Positions 1-12,498 of a DNA stretch of 64,000 nt are shown here, one piece after another. The position numbers and the translations under genes were made by a program. Position 1 is the stretch's first letter. The number at the start of each line of letters is the position of its first letter. The DNA is from Halictus rubicundus (Eukaryota > Arthropoda > Insecta > Hymenoptera > Halictidae), in NCBI RefSeq assembly GCF_050948215.1, contig NW_027489069.1:1-64000 (forward strand). Direction: 5' to 3'. The notes under the pieces were generated by a model, which saw only the letters and a program-made list of their open reading frames with translations, did no database searches and was not told the DNA's origin.

Positions 1-164
1 TATCCTATCCTATCCTCTATCCTATTCTCTATCCTATCCTCTATCCTATCCTCTATCCTATCCTCTATCCTATCCTCTATCCTATCCTCTATCCTATCCT
101 CTATCCTTGCCTATCCTCTATCCCATCCTATCCAATCCCCTATCCTATGCTCTATCCTATCCTA

Positions 165-196
165 CCCTCTATAATATCGTATACTCTATCATATCC
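165..196 (+). repeat. Island A (type example), 33 copies
   Basis: This is a conserved non-canonical stretch opening CCCTCTATAATATCG and running through GTATACTCTATCATATCC. Copies start at 165, 2760, 5717, 7052, 7948, 8618, 9458, 9958, 10801, 13225, 16715, 18507, 24676, 25475, 25992, 29756, 32351, 35308, 36107 (variant opening CAATCTATAATATCG), 36791, 37687, 38357, 39197, 39697, 40540, 42964, 46454, 48246, 50226, 51069, 53493, 56983 and 58775. Most are preceded by CCAATCCCCTATCCTATG. A long form (165, 7948, 9458, 10801, 25475, 29756, 36107, 37687, 39197, 40540, 51069) continues with CTATAATATCATC, CTATACGTTCC and CTAACCTATCC. It marks class I sequence, including class I pieces inside class II. 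No function can be assigned. Confidence 0.88.
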
Positions 197-2862
197 TATC
201 CTCTATCCTATAATATCATCTATACGTTCCTATTCTCTATCCTAACCTATCCTCTATCCTATCCTATCGTCTATCCCATCCTCTATCCTATCCTATCCTC
301 TATCCTATCCTATCCTCATTCCTATCCTATCCTATCCTCTATCCTATCCTATCCTCTATCCTATCCTATCCTCTATCCTATCCTATCCTCTATCCTATCC
401 TATCCTCTATCCAATCCTCTATCCTATCCTATCCTCTATTCTATCCTATCCTCTATCCTATCCTATCCTCTATCCTATTAAATCCCCCATCCTATCCTCT
501 ATCCTATCCTCTCCTGTATCCTATCCAATCCTCTATCCTATCCAATCCTCTATCCTATCAAATCCCCTATCCTATCCTCTATCCTATCATATCCTGTATC
601 CTATCCAATCCTCTATCCTATCCTATCATCTATCCTATCCTATTCTCTGTCCTATCATCTATCCTATCCTATTCTCTATCCTATCCTATCCTCTATCCTA
701 TCCTCTATCCTATCCTCTATCCTATCCTCTATCCTATCCTATCCTCTGTCCAATCCTATCGTCTATCCTATCCTCTATCCCATCCGATCCTCTATCCTGT
801 CCTATCCTCTATCCTATCATATCCTGTATCCTATCCAATCCTCTATCCTATCCTATCATGTATCCTATCCTATTCTCTATCCTATCCTATCCTCTATCCT
901 ATCCTCTATCCTATCCTCTATCCTATCCTATCCTCTGTCCTATCCTATCGTCTATCCTATCCTCTATCCTATCCGATCCTCTATCCTATCCTATCCTCTA
1001 TCCTATCCTATCTTCTATCCTATACTATCCTCTATCCTATCAAATCCCCTATCCTATCCTCTATCCTATCCCATCCTCTATCCTATCAAATCCCCTATCC
1101 TATCCTCTGTACTATCCTATCCTATATCCTATCCTATCATCCATCCTCAATCCTATCCTTTCCTGTATCCTATCCAATCCTCTATCCTATCCTATCCTCT
1201 ATCCTATCCGATCCTCTATCCTATCCTATCCTCTATCCTATCCTATCTTCTATCCTATCCTATCCTCTATCCTATCAAATCACCTATCCTATCCTCTATT
1301 CTATCCTATCCTCTATCCTATCCTATCCTCTATCCTATCCTATCCTCTATCCTATCCTATCCTCTATCCTATCAAATCACCTATCCTATCCTCTATCCTA
1401 TCCTATCCTCTATCCTATCCTATCCTCTATCCTATCAAATCACCTATCCTATCCTCTATCCTATCCTATCCTCTATCCTATCCTATCCTCTATCCTATCC
1501 TATCCTCTATCCTATCCTATCCTCTATCCTATCCTATCCTATATCCTATCCTATCCTCTATCCTATCCTATCCTCTATCCTATCCTATCCTATCCTCTAT
1601 CCTATCAAATCCACTATCCTATCCTCTATCCTATCCTATCATCTATCCTCTATCCTATCCAATCGTCTATCCTATCCTCTATCCTATCCACTATCCTATC
1701 CTCTATCCTATCCTATCCTCTATCCTATCCTATCCTCTATCCTATCCTATCCTCTATCCTATCCTATCCTCTATCCTATCCTATTCTCTATCCTATCCTA
1801 TCCTCTATCCTATCCTCTATCCTATCCTCTATCCTATCCTCTATCCTATCCTATCCTCTGTCCTATCCTATCGTCTATCCTATCCTCTATCCTATCCTAT
1901 TCTCTATCCTATCCTACCTTCTATCCTATCCTATCCTCTATCCTATCAAATCCCCTATCCTATCCTCTATCCTATCCGATCCTCTATCCTATCAAATCCC
2001 CTATCCTATCCTCTGTACTATCCTATCCTATACCCCATCCTATCATCCATCCTCAATCCTATCCTTTCCTGTATCCTATCCAATCCTCTATCCTATCCTA
2101 TCCTCTATCCTATCCTATGCTCTGTCCTATCCTATCGTCTATCCTATCCTCTATCCTATCCGATCCTCTATCCTATCCTATCCTCTATTCTATCCTATCT
2201 TCTATCCTAACCTATCCTCTATCCTATCCTATCGTCTATCCCATCCTCTATCCTATCCTATCCTCTATCCTACCCTATCCTCTATCCTATCCTATCCTCT
2301 ATCCTATCCTAACCTCTATCCTATCCTATCCTCTATCCTATCCTATCCTCTATCCTATCCTATCCTCTATCCTATCCTATCCTCTATCCTATCCTATCCT
2401 CTATCCTATCCTATCCTCTATCCTATACTATCCTCTATCCTATCAAATCCCCTATCCTATCCTCTATCCTATTCGATCCTCTATCCTATCAAATCCCCTA
2501 TCCTATCCTCTGTACTATCCTATCCTATATCCTATCCTATCATCCATCCTCAATCCTATCCTTTCCTGTATCCTATCCAATCCTCTATCCTATCCTATCC
2601 TCTATCCTATCCTGTCCTCTATCCTATCCTATCCTCTATCCTATCCTCTATCCTATCCTCTATCCTATCCTCTATCCTATCCTCTATCCTATCCTCTATC
2701 CTAGCCTATCATCTATCCTATCCTATCCAATCCCCTATCCTATGCTCTATCCTATCCTACCCTCTATAATATCGTATACTCTATCATATCCTATCCTCTA
2801 TCCTATCCTATCCTCTATCCTATCCTATCCTCTATCCTATCCAATCCTCTATCCTATCCTAT

Positions 2863-4218
2863 CATCTATCCTATCCTATTCTCTATCCTATCCTATCCTC
2901 TATCCTATCCTCTATCCTATCCTCTATCCTATCCTCTATCCTATCCTCTATCCTATCCTCTATCCTATCCTCTATCCTATCCTCTATCCTATCCTCTATC
3001 CTATCCTCTATCCTATCCTCTATCCTATCCTCTATCCTATCCTATCCTCTGTCCTATCCTATCGTCTATCCTATCCTCTATCCTATCCGATCCTCTATCC
3101 TATCCTATCCTCTATCCTATCCTATCTTCTATCCTATCCTATCCTCTATCCTATCAAATCCCCTATCCTATCCTCTATCCTATCCTATCCTCTATCCTAT
3201 CCTATCCTCTATCCTATCCTATCATCTATCCTCTATCCTATCCAATCCTCTATCCTATCCTCTATCCTATCCACTATCCTATCCTCTATCCTATCCTATC
3301 CTCTATCCTATCCTATCCTATCCTCTATCCTATCAAATCCACTATCCTATCCTCTATCCTATTAAATCCCCTATCCTATCCTCTATCCTATCCTATCCTG
3401 TATCCTATCCAATCCTCTATCCTATCCTATCCTCTATCCTATCCTATCCTCTATCCTATCCTATCCTGTATCCTATCCAATCCTCTATCCTATCCTATCC
3501 TCTATCCTATCCTATCCTCTATCCTATCCTATCCTCTATCCTATCCTATCCTCTATCATATTCTATCCTCTATCCTATCCTATCCTCTATCCTATCCTAT
3601 CCTCTATCCTATCCTATCTTCTATCCTATCCTATCCTGTATCCAATCCAATCCTCTATCCTATCCTATCCTCTATCCTATCCTATCCTCTATCCTATTCT
3701 CTATCCTATCCTATCCTCTATCCTATCCTATCCTCTATCCTATCCAATCCTCTATCCTATCCTATCATCTATCCTATCCTATTCTCTATCCTATCCTATC
3801 CTCTATCCTATCCTCTATCCTATCCTCTATCCTATCCTCTATCCTATCCTCTATCCTATCCTCTATCCTATCCTATCCTCTGTCCTATCCTATCGTCTAT
3901 CCTATCCTCTATCCTATCCGATCCTCTAGCCTATCCTATCCTCTATCCTATCCTATCTTCTATCCTATCCTATCCTCTATCCTATCAAATCCCCTATCCT
4001 ATCCTCTATCCTATCCTATCCTCTATCCTATCCTATCCTCTATCCTATCCTATCCTCTATCCTATCCTATCCTCTATCCTATCCTATCCTCTATCCTATC
4101 CTCTATCCTATCCTATCCTCTATCCTATCCTATCCTCTATCCTATCCTATCCTATATCCTATCCTATCCTCTATCTTATCCTATCCTCTATCCTATCCAA
4201 TCCTCTATCCTATCCTAT
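2863..4218 (+). repeat. About 1.36-kb tandem unit, first
   Basis: The unit begins at CATCTATCCTATCCTATTC (2863), the same phrase that opens the next unit at 4219. Paired landmarks are CTCTGTCC G 3051/4419, CAAATCCC 3155/4523, CATCTATCCTC 3223/4608, ATTAAATCCCC 3361/4746 and CATATTCTATCC 3557/4942. The offset grows from 1356 to 1368 to 1385 between these landmarks. Confidence 0.85.
2890..3044 (+). repeat. Pure 12-mer run, about 13 units
   Basis: CTCTATCCTATC repeats without a 17-mer between, from the end of the TATTCTCTATCC phrase to the CTCTGTCC phrase. Because 12 is a multiple of 3, each + frame repeats one tetrapeptide (YPIL, SYPL or SSIL) across it. The homologous run at 32481-32635 has the same length. 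Confidence 0.9.
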
Positions 4219-5480
4219 CATCTATCCTATCCTATTCTCTATCCTATCCTATCCTCTATCCTATCCTCTATCCTATCCTCTATCCTATCCTCTATCCTAT
4301 CCTCTATCCTATCCTCTATCCTATCCTCTATCCTATCCTCTATCCTATCCTCTATCCTATCCTCTATCCTATCCTCTATCCTATCCTCTATCCTATCCTC
4401 TATCCTATCCTATCCTCTGTCCTATCCTATCGTCTATCCTATCCTCTATCCTATCCGATCCTCTATCCTATCCTATCCTCTATCCTATCCTATCTTCTAT
4501 CCTATCCTATCCTCTATCCTATCAAATCCCCTATCCTATCCTCTATCCTATCCTATCCTCTATCCTATCCTATCCTCTATCCTATCCTATCCTCTATCCT
4601 ATCCTATCATCTATCCTCTATCCTATCCAATCCTCTATCCTATCCTCTATCCTATCCACTATCCTATCCTCTATCCTATCCTATCCTCTATCCTATCCTA
4701 TCCTATCCTCTATCCTATCAAATCCACTATCCTATCCTCTATCCTATTAAATCCCCTATCCTATCCTCTATCCTATCCTATCCTGTATCCTATCCAATCC
4801 TCTATCCTATCCTATCCTCTATCCTATCCTATCCTCTATCCTATCCTATCCTGTATCCTATCCAATCCTCTATCCTATCCTATCCTCTATCCTATCCTAT
4901 CCTCTATCCTATCCTATCCTCTATCCTATCCTATCCTCTATCATATTCTATCCTCTATCCTATCCTATCCTCTATCCTATCCTATCCTCTATCCTATCCT
5001 ATCTTCTATCCTATCCTATCCTGTATCCAATCCAATCCTCTATCCTATCCTATCCTCTATCCTATCCTATCCTCTATCCTATTCTCTATCCTATCCTATC
5101 CTCTATCCTATCCTATCCTCTATCCTATCCAATCCTCTATCCTATCCTATCATCTATCCTATCCTATTCTCTATCCTATCCTATCCTCTATCCTATCCTC
5201 TATCCTATCCTCTATCCTATCCTCTATTCTATCCTCTATCCTATCCTCTATCCTATCCTATCCTCTGTCCTATCCTATCGTCTATCCTATCCTCTATCCT
5301 ATCCGATCCTCTAGCCTATCCTATCCTCTATCCTATCCTATCTTCTATCCTATCCTATCCTCTATCCTATCAAATCCCCTATCCTATCCTCTATCCTATC
5401 CTATCCTCTATCCTATCCTATCCTCTATCCTATCCTATCCTCTATCCTATCCTATCCTCTATCCTATCCTATCCTCTATC
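4219..5480 (+). repeat. About 1.39-kb tandem unit, second, incomplete at right
   Basis: This is a repeat of 2863-4218 holding one extra 12-mer (in the pure 12-mer run) and one extra 17-mer (between the CAAATCCC and CATCTATCCTC landmarks). Homology fades near 5480, where CTCTATCATATCC replaces the CCTATATCC phrase of the first unit. Confidence 0.8.
4246..4412 (+). repeat. Pure 12-mer run, about 14 units
   Basis: This is the same construction as 2890-3044 but one 12-mer longer. Its homologue in copy 2 is 33837-34003. Confidence 0.88.
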
Positions 5481-8299
5481 CTATCCTATCCTCTATCCTA
5501 TCCTATCCTCTATCATATCCTATCCTCTATCCTATCCCATCCTCTATCCTATCCTATCGTCTATCCTATCCTCTATCCTATCCGATCCTCTATCCTATCC
5601 TATCCTCTATCCTATCCTATCGTCTATCCTATCCTCTATCCTATCCTATCCTCTATCCTAGCCTACCATCTATCGTATCCTATCCAATCCCCTATCCTAT
5701 GCTCTATCCTATCCTACCCTCTATAATATCGTATACTCTATCATATCCTATCCTCTATCCTATCCTCTATCCTATCCTATCCTCTATCCTATCCTATCCT
5801 ATCCTCTATCCTATCCAATCCTCTATCCTATCCTATCCTCTATCCTATTAAATCCCCCATCCTATCCTCTATCCTATCCTCTCCTGTATCCTATCCAATC
5901 CTCTATCCTATCCAATCCTCTATCCTATCAAATCCCCTATCCTATCCTCTATCCTATCATATCCTGTATCCTATCCAATCCTCTATCCTATCCTATCATC
6001 TATCCTATCCTATTCTCTATCCTATCCTATCCTCTATCCTATCCTCTATCCTATCCTCTATCCTATCCTATCCTCTATCCTATCCTATCGTCTATCCTAT
6101 CCTCTATCCTATCCGATCCTCTATCCTGTCCTATCCTCTATCCTATCCTATCCTATCTTCTATCCTATCCTATCCTCTATCCTATCAAATCCCCTATCCT
6201 ATCCTCTATCCTATCCGATCCTCTATCCTATCAAATCCCCTATCCTATCCTCTGTACTATCCTATCCTATATCCTATCCTATCATTTATCCTCAATCCTA
6301 TCCTATCCTCTATCCTATCCTGTCCTCTATCCTATCCTATCCTCTATCCTATCCTCTTTCCTATCCTCTATCCTATCCTCTATCCTATCCTCTATCCTAT
6401 CCTCTATCCTGTCCTCTATCCTATCCTCTATCCTATCCTCTATCCTATCCTCTATCCTTGCCTATCCTCTATCCCATCCTATCCAATCCCCTATCCTATG
6501 CTCTATCCTATCCTATCCTCTATCCTATCCTATCCTCTATCCTATCCTATCCTATCCTCTATCCTATCAAATCCACTATCCTATCCTATCATCTATCCTC
6601 TATCCTATCCTATCCTCTATTCTATCCTATCCTATCAAATCCCCTATCCTATCCTCTATCCTATTAAATCCCCTATCCTATCCTCTATCCTATCCTATCC
6701 TGTATCCTATCCAATCCTCTATCCTATCCTATCCTCTATCCTATCCTATCCTCTATCCTATCCTATCCTCTATCCTATCCTATCCTGTATCCTATCCAAT
6801 CCACTATCCTATCCTATCCTCTATCCTATCCTATCCTCTATCCTATCCTATCCTCTATCATATCCTATCCTCTATCCTATCCCATCCTCTATCCTATCCT
6901 ATCGTCTATCCTATCCTCTATCCTATCCGATCCTCTATCCTATCCGATCCTCTATCCTATCCTCTATCCTATCCTCTATCCTATCCTCTATCCTAGCCTA
7001 TCATCTATCCTATCCTATCCAATCCCCTATCCTATGCTCTATCCTATCCTACCCTCTATAATATCGTATACTCTATCATATCCTATCCTCTATCCTATCC
7101 TCTATCCTATCCTATCCTCTATCCTATCCTATCCTCTATCCTATCCAATCCTCTATCCTATCCTATCATCTATCCTATCCTATTCTCTATCCTATCCTAT
7201 CCTCTATCCTATCCTCCATCCTATCCTCTATCCTATCCTCTATCCTATCCTCTATCCTATCCTCTATCCTATCCTCTATCCTATCCTATCCTCTGTCCTA
7301 TCCTATCGTCTATCCTATCCTCTATCCTATCCGATCCTCTATCCTATCCTATCCTCTATCCTATCCTATCTTCTATCCTATCCTATCCTCTATCCTATCA
7401 AATCCCCTATCCTATCCTCTATCCTATCCTATCCTCTATCCTATCCTATCCTCTATCCTATCCTATCCTCTATCCTATCCTATCCTCTATCCTATCCTAT
7501 CCTCTATCCTATCCTATCCTCTATCCTATCCTATCCTCTATCCTATCCTATCCTATATCCTATCCTATCCTCTATCTTATCCTATCCTCTATCCTATCCT
7601 ATCCTATCCTCTATCCTATCAAATCCACTATCCTATCCTCTATCCTATCCTATCATCTATCCTCTATCCTATCCAATCCTCTATCCTATCCTCTATCCTA
7701 TCCACTATCCTATCCTCTATCCTATCCTATCCTCTATCCTATCCTATCCTCTATCCTATCGTATCCTCTATCCTATCCTATCCTCTATCCTATCCTATCC
7801 TCTATCCTATCCTATCCTCTATCCTATCCTATCCTCTATCCTATCCTCTATCCTATCCTCTATCCTATCCTCTATCCTATCCTCTATCCTAGCCTATCCT
7901 CTATCCTATCCTATCCAATCCCCTATCCTATGCTCTATCCTATCCTACCCTCTATAATATCGTATACTCTATCATATCCTATCCTCTATCCTATAATATC
8001 ATCTATACGTTCCTATTCTCTATCCTAACCTATCCTCTATCCTATCCTATCGTCTATCCCATCCTCTATCCAATCCTATCCTCTATCCTCTCCTATCCTC
8101 TATCCTATCCTATCCTCTATCCTATCCTATCCTCTATCCTATTATATCCTCTATACTATCCTATCCTCTATCCTATCCTATCCTCTATCCTATCCTATCC
8201 TCTATCCTATTCTATCCTCTATCCTATCCTATCCTCTATCCTATCCTATCCTCTATCCTATCCTATCCTATCCTCTATCCTATCCTATCCTCTATCCTA

Positions 8300-10333
8300 T
8301 CCTATCCTCTATCCTATCCTATCCTGTATCCTATCCAATCCTCTATCCTATCCTATCCTCTATCCTATCCTATCCTCTATCCTATCCTATCCTCTATCCT
8401 ATCCTACCCTCTATCATATCCTATCCTCTATCCTATCCCATCCTCTATCCTATCCTATCGTCTATCCTATCCTCTATCCTATCCGATCCTCTATCCCATC
8501 CTATCCTCTATCCTATCCTATCGTCTATCCTATCCTCTATCCTATCCTATCCTCTATCCTAGCCTACCATCTATCCTATCCTATCCAATCGCCTATCCTA
8601 TGCTCTATCCTATCCTACCCTCTATAATATCGTATACTCTATCATATCCTATCCTCTATCCTATCCTCTATCCTATCCTATCCTCTATCCTATCCTCTAT
8701 CCTATCCTATCCTCTATCCTATCCTATCCTCTATCCTATCCTATCCTCTATCCTATCCAATCCTCTATCCTATCCTATCCTCTATCCTATTAAATCCCCC
8801 ATCCTATCCTCTATCCTATCCTCTCCTGTATCCTATCCAATCCTCTATCCTATCCAATCCTCTATCCTATCAAATCCCCTATCCTATCCTCTATCCTATC
8901 ATATCCTGTATCCTATCCAATCCTCTGTCCTATCCTATCATCTATCCTATCCTATTCTCTATCCTATCCTATCCTCTATCCTATCCTCTATCCTATCCTC
9001 TATCCTATCGTCTATCCTATCCTCTATCCTATCCTATCCTCTGTCCTATCCTATCGTCTATCCTATCCTCTATCCTATCCGATCCTCTATCCTGTCCTAT
9101 CCTCTATCCTATCCTATCCTATCTTCTATCCTATCCTATCCTCTATCCTATCAAATCCCCTATCCTATCCTCTATCCTATCCGATCCTCTATCATATCAA
9201 ATCCCCTATCCTATCCTCTGTACTATCCTATCCTATATCCTATCCTATCATCTATCCTCAATCCTATCCTATCCTCTATCCTATCCTGTCCTCTATCCTA
9301 TCCTATCCTCTATCCTATTCTCTATCCTATCCTCTATCCTATCCTCTATCCTATCCTCTATCCTATCCTCTATCCTATCCTCTATCCTATCCTCTATCTT
9401 TGCCTATCCTCTATCCCATCCTATCCAATCCCCTATCCTATGCTCTATCCTATCCTACCCTCTATAATATCGTATACTCTATCATATCCTATCCTCTATC
9501 CTATAATATCATCTATACGTTCCTATTCTCTATCCTAACCTATCCTCTATCCTATCCTATCGTCTATCCCATCCTCTATCCTATCCTATCCTCTATCCTA
9601 TCCTATCCTCATTCCTATCCTATCCTATCCTCTATCCTATCCTATCCTCTATCCTATCCTATCCTCTATCCTATCCTATCCTGTATCCTATCCAATCCTC
9701 TATCCTATCCTATCCTCTATCCTATCCTATCCTCTATCCTATCCTATCCTCTATCATATCCTATCCTCTATCCTATCCCATCCTCTATCCTATCCTATCG
9801 TCTATCCTATCCTCTATCCTATACGATCCTCTATCCTATCCTATCCTCTATCCTATCCTATCGTCTATCCTATCTTCTATCCTATCCTATCCTCTATCCT
9901 AGCCTATCATCTATCCTATCCTATCCAATCCCCTATCCTATGCTCTATCCTATCCTACCCTCTATAATATCGTATACTCTATCATATCCTATCCTCTATC
10001 CTATCCTCTATCCTATCCTATCCTCTATCCTATCCTATCCTCTATCCTATCCAATCCTCTATCCTATCCTATCCTCTATCCTATCCTATCCTCTATCCAA
10101 TCCTCTATCCTATCCTATCCTCTATTCTATCCTATCCTCTATCCTATCCTATCCTCTATCCTATTAAATCCCCCATCCTATCCTCTATCCTATCCTCTCC
10201 TGTATCCTATCCAATCCTCTATCCTATCCAATCCTCTATCCTATCAAATCCCCTATCCTATCCTCTATCCTATCATATCCTGTATCCTATCCAATCCTCT
10301 ATCCTATCCTATCATCTATCCTATCCTATTCTC
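8300..10333 (+). repeat. 2-kb block duplicated 16.05 kb downstream, left copy
   Basis: This matches 24358-26367. The offset is 16058 at 8326/24384 and 8600/24658, 16017 at 9400/25417 and 16034 at 10167/26201, so the pair differs by several word-sized indels. Homology ends near 10333/26367, where the right copy has an added CTCTGTCCTATCATC phrase. Confidence 0.78.
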
Positions 10334-12465
10334 TATCCTATCCTATCCTCTATCCTATCCTCTATCCTATCCTCTATCCTATCCTCTATCCTATCCTCTA
10401 TCCTATCCTATCCTCTGTCCTATCCTATCGTCTATCCTATCCTCTATCCTATCCGATCCTCTATCCTGTCCTATCCTCTATCCTATCCTATCCTATCTTC
10501 TATCCTATCCTATCCTCTATCCCATCAAATCCCCTATCCTATCCTCTATCCTATCCGATCCTCTATCCTATCAAATCCCCTATCCTATCCTCTGTACTAT
10601 CCTATCCTATATCCTATCCTACCATCTATCCTCAATCCTATCCTTTCCTGTATCCTATCCAATCCTCTATCCTATCCTATCCTCTATCCTATCCTGTCCT
10701 CTATCCTATCCTATCCTCTATCCTATCCTCTATCCTATCCTCTATCCTATCCTCTATCCTATCCTCTATCCTTGCCTATCCTCTATCCCATCCTATCCTA
10801 CCCTCTATAATATCGTATACTCTATCATATCCTATCCTCTATCCTATAATATCATCTATACGTTCCTATTCTCTATCCTAACCTATCCTCTATCCTATCC
10901 TATCGTCTATCCTATCCTCTATCCTATCCTATCCTCTATCCTATCCTATCCTCATTCCTATCCTATGCTCTATCCTATCCTATTCCCTATCCTATCCTAT
11001 CCTCTATCCTATCCTATCCTCTATCCTATCCTATCCTCAATCCTATCCTATCCTATCCTCTATCCTATCAAATCCACTATCCTATCCTCTATCCTATCCT
11101 ATCATCTATCCTCTATCCTATTGTATCCTCTATTCTATCCTATCCTCTATCCTATCCTATCCTGTATCCTATCCTATCTTCTATCCTATCCTATCAAATC
11201 CCCTATCCTATCCTCTATCCTATCCTCTATCCTATCCTATCCTGTATCCTATCCAATCCTCTATCCTATCCTATCCTCTATCCTATCCTATCCTCTATCC
11301 TATCCTATCCTCTATCCTATCCTATCCTGTATCCTATCCAATCCTCTATCCTATCCTATCCTCTATCCTATCCTATCCTCTATCCTATCCTATCCTCTAT
11401 CCTATCCTATCCTCTATCATATCCTATCGTCTATCCTATCCTCTATCCTATCCGATCCTCTATCCTATCCTATCCTGTATCCTATCCTATCGTCTATCCT
11501 ATCCTCTATCCTATCCTATCCTCTATCCTATCCTATCCTCTATCCTATCCTATCCTCTATCCTATCCTATCCTCTATCCTATCCTATCCTCTATCCTATC
11601 CTATCCTCTATCCTATACTATCGTCTATCCTATCCTCTATCCTATCCTATCCTCTATCCTATCCTATCCTCTATCCTATCCTATCCTCTATCCTATCCTA
11701 TCCACTGTCCTATCCTATCTTCTATCCTATCCTATCCTGTATCCAATCCAATCCTCTATCCTATCCTATCTTCTATCCTATCAAATCCCCTATCCTATCC
11801 TCTATCCTATCATATCCTGTATCCTATCCAATCCTCTACCCTATCCTATCATCTATCCTATCCAATCCTCTATCCTAGCGTATCACTCTACCCTATCATA
11901 TCCTCTATCCTATAATATCCTCTATCCTATCATATCCTCTATCCAATCCTCTATCCTATCCTATCCTCTATTCTATCCTATCCTCTATCCTATCCTATCC
12001 TCTATCCTATCCTATCTTCTATCCTATCCTATCAACTATCCTATCAAATCCCCCATCCTATCCTCTATAGTATTAAATCCCCTATCCTATCCTCTATCCT
12101 ATCCTATCCTGTATCCCATCCAATCCTCTATCCTATCCTATCCTGTATCCTATCCAATCCTCTATCCTATCCTATCCTCTATCCTATCCTATCCTCTATC
12201 CTATCCTATCCTCTATCCTATCCTATCCTCTATCCTATCCTATCCTCTATCCAATCCTATCCTCTATCCTATCCTATCGTCTATCCTATCCCATCATCAA
12301 TCCTATCCTTTCGTCTATACTATCCTCTATCCTATCCTATCCTCTTACTTATCCTATCCTCTATCCTATCCTATCCTCTATCCTATCCGATCCCCTATCC
12401 TATCCTATCCTCTATCCTAGGCAATCCCATATCCTATCCTCTATCCTATCCTATCCTCTATCGTA

Positions 12466-12498
12466 TCCATTTTTCTATAATATCGTATGTTCTATCGT
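12466..12498 (+). repeat. Island B (type example), 19 copies
   Basis: This is a T-run followed by CTATAATATCGTATGTTC and TATCGTATCC. Its ATG lies at 12487, 14569, 15680, 17044, 18848, 21169, 23490, 42226, 44308, 45419, 46783, 48587, 52755, 54837, 55948, 57312, 59116, 61437 and 63758. The T-run is ATTTTTC at the first two sites (and their copies) and TTTTTTC elsewhere. CCTAGGCAATCCCATATCC lies about 60-75 bp upstream of each. It is restricted to class II. Spacing in copy 1 is 2082, 1111, 1364, 1804, 2321 and 2321 bp. Confidence 0.88.

Larger units (their letters stand above)
1..12240 (+). repeat. Class I satellite domain
   Basis: The 12/17-bp array here is marked by recurrent variants: CTATCAAATCCCC, CTATCCGATCC, CTCTGTCCTATCC followed by CTATCGTCTATCC, CCTGTATCCTATCCAATCC, CTATCATCTATCC and CTATCATATCC. 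Runs of pure 12-mers are frequent. Island A elements occur nine times (165, 2760, 5717, 7052, 7948, 8618, 9458, 9958, 10801). The class II hallmarks CTCTTACTTATCC and CCTAGGCAATCCC are absent. The right boundary is judged from the first CCAATCCTATCC and CATCATCAATCC near 12252-12310 and is good to roughly 100 bp. Confidence 0.8.

Noticed and set aside
165..196. TATAAT or TATA-box promoter in islands A and B
   Set aside because: TATAAT occurs by itself with no partner element, no gene downstream, and in dozens of copies within a satellite. A bacterial reading does not fit the context.
12416..12424. CCTAGG palindromes as regulatory or attachment sites
   Set aside because: They are a fixed variant of the class II word order repeated with every larger unit. 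Nothing around them suggests recombinase or regulator use.
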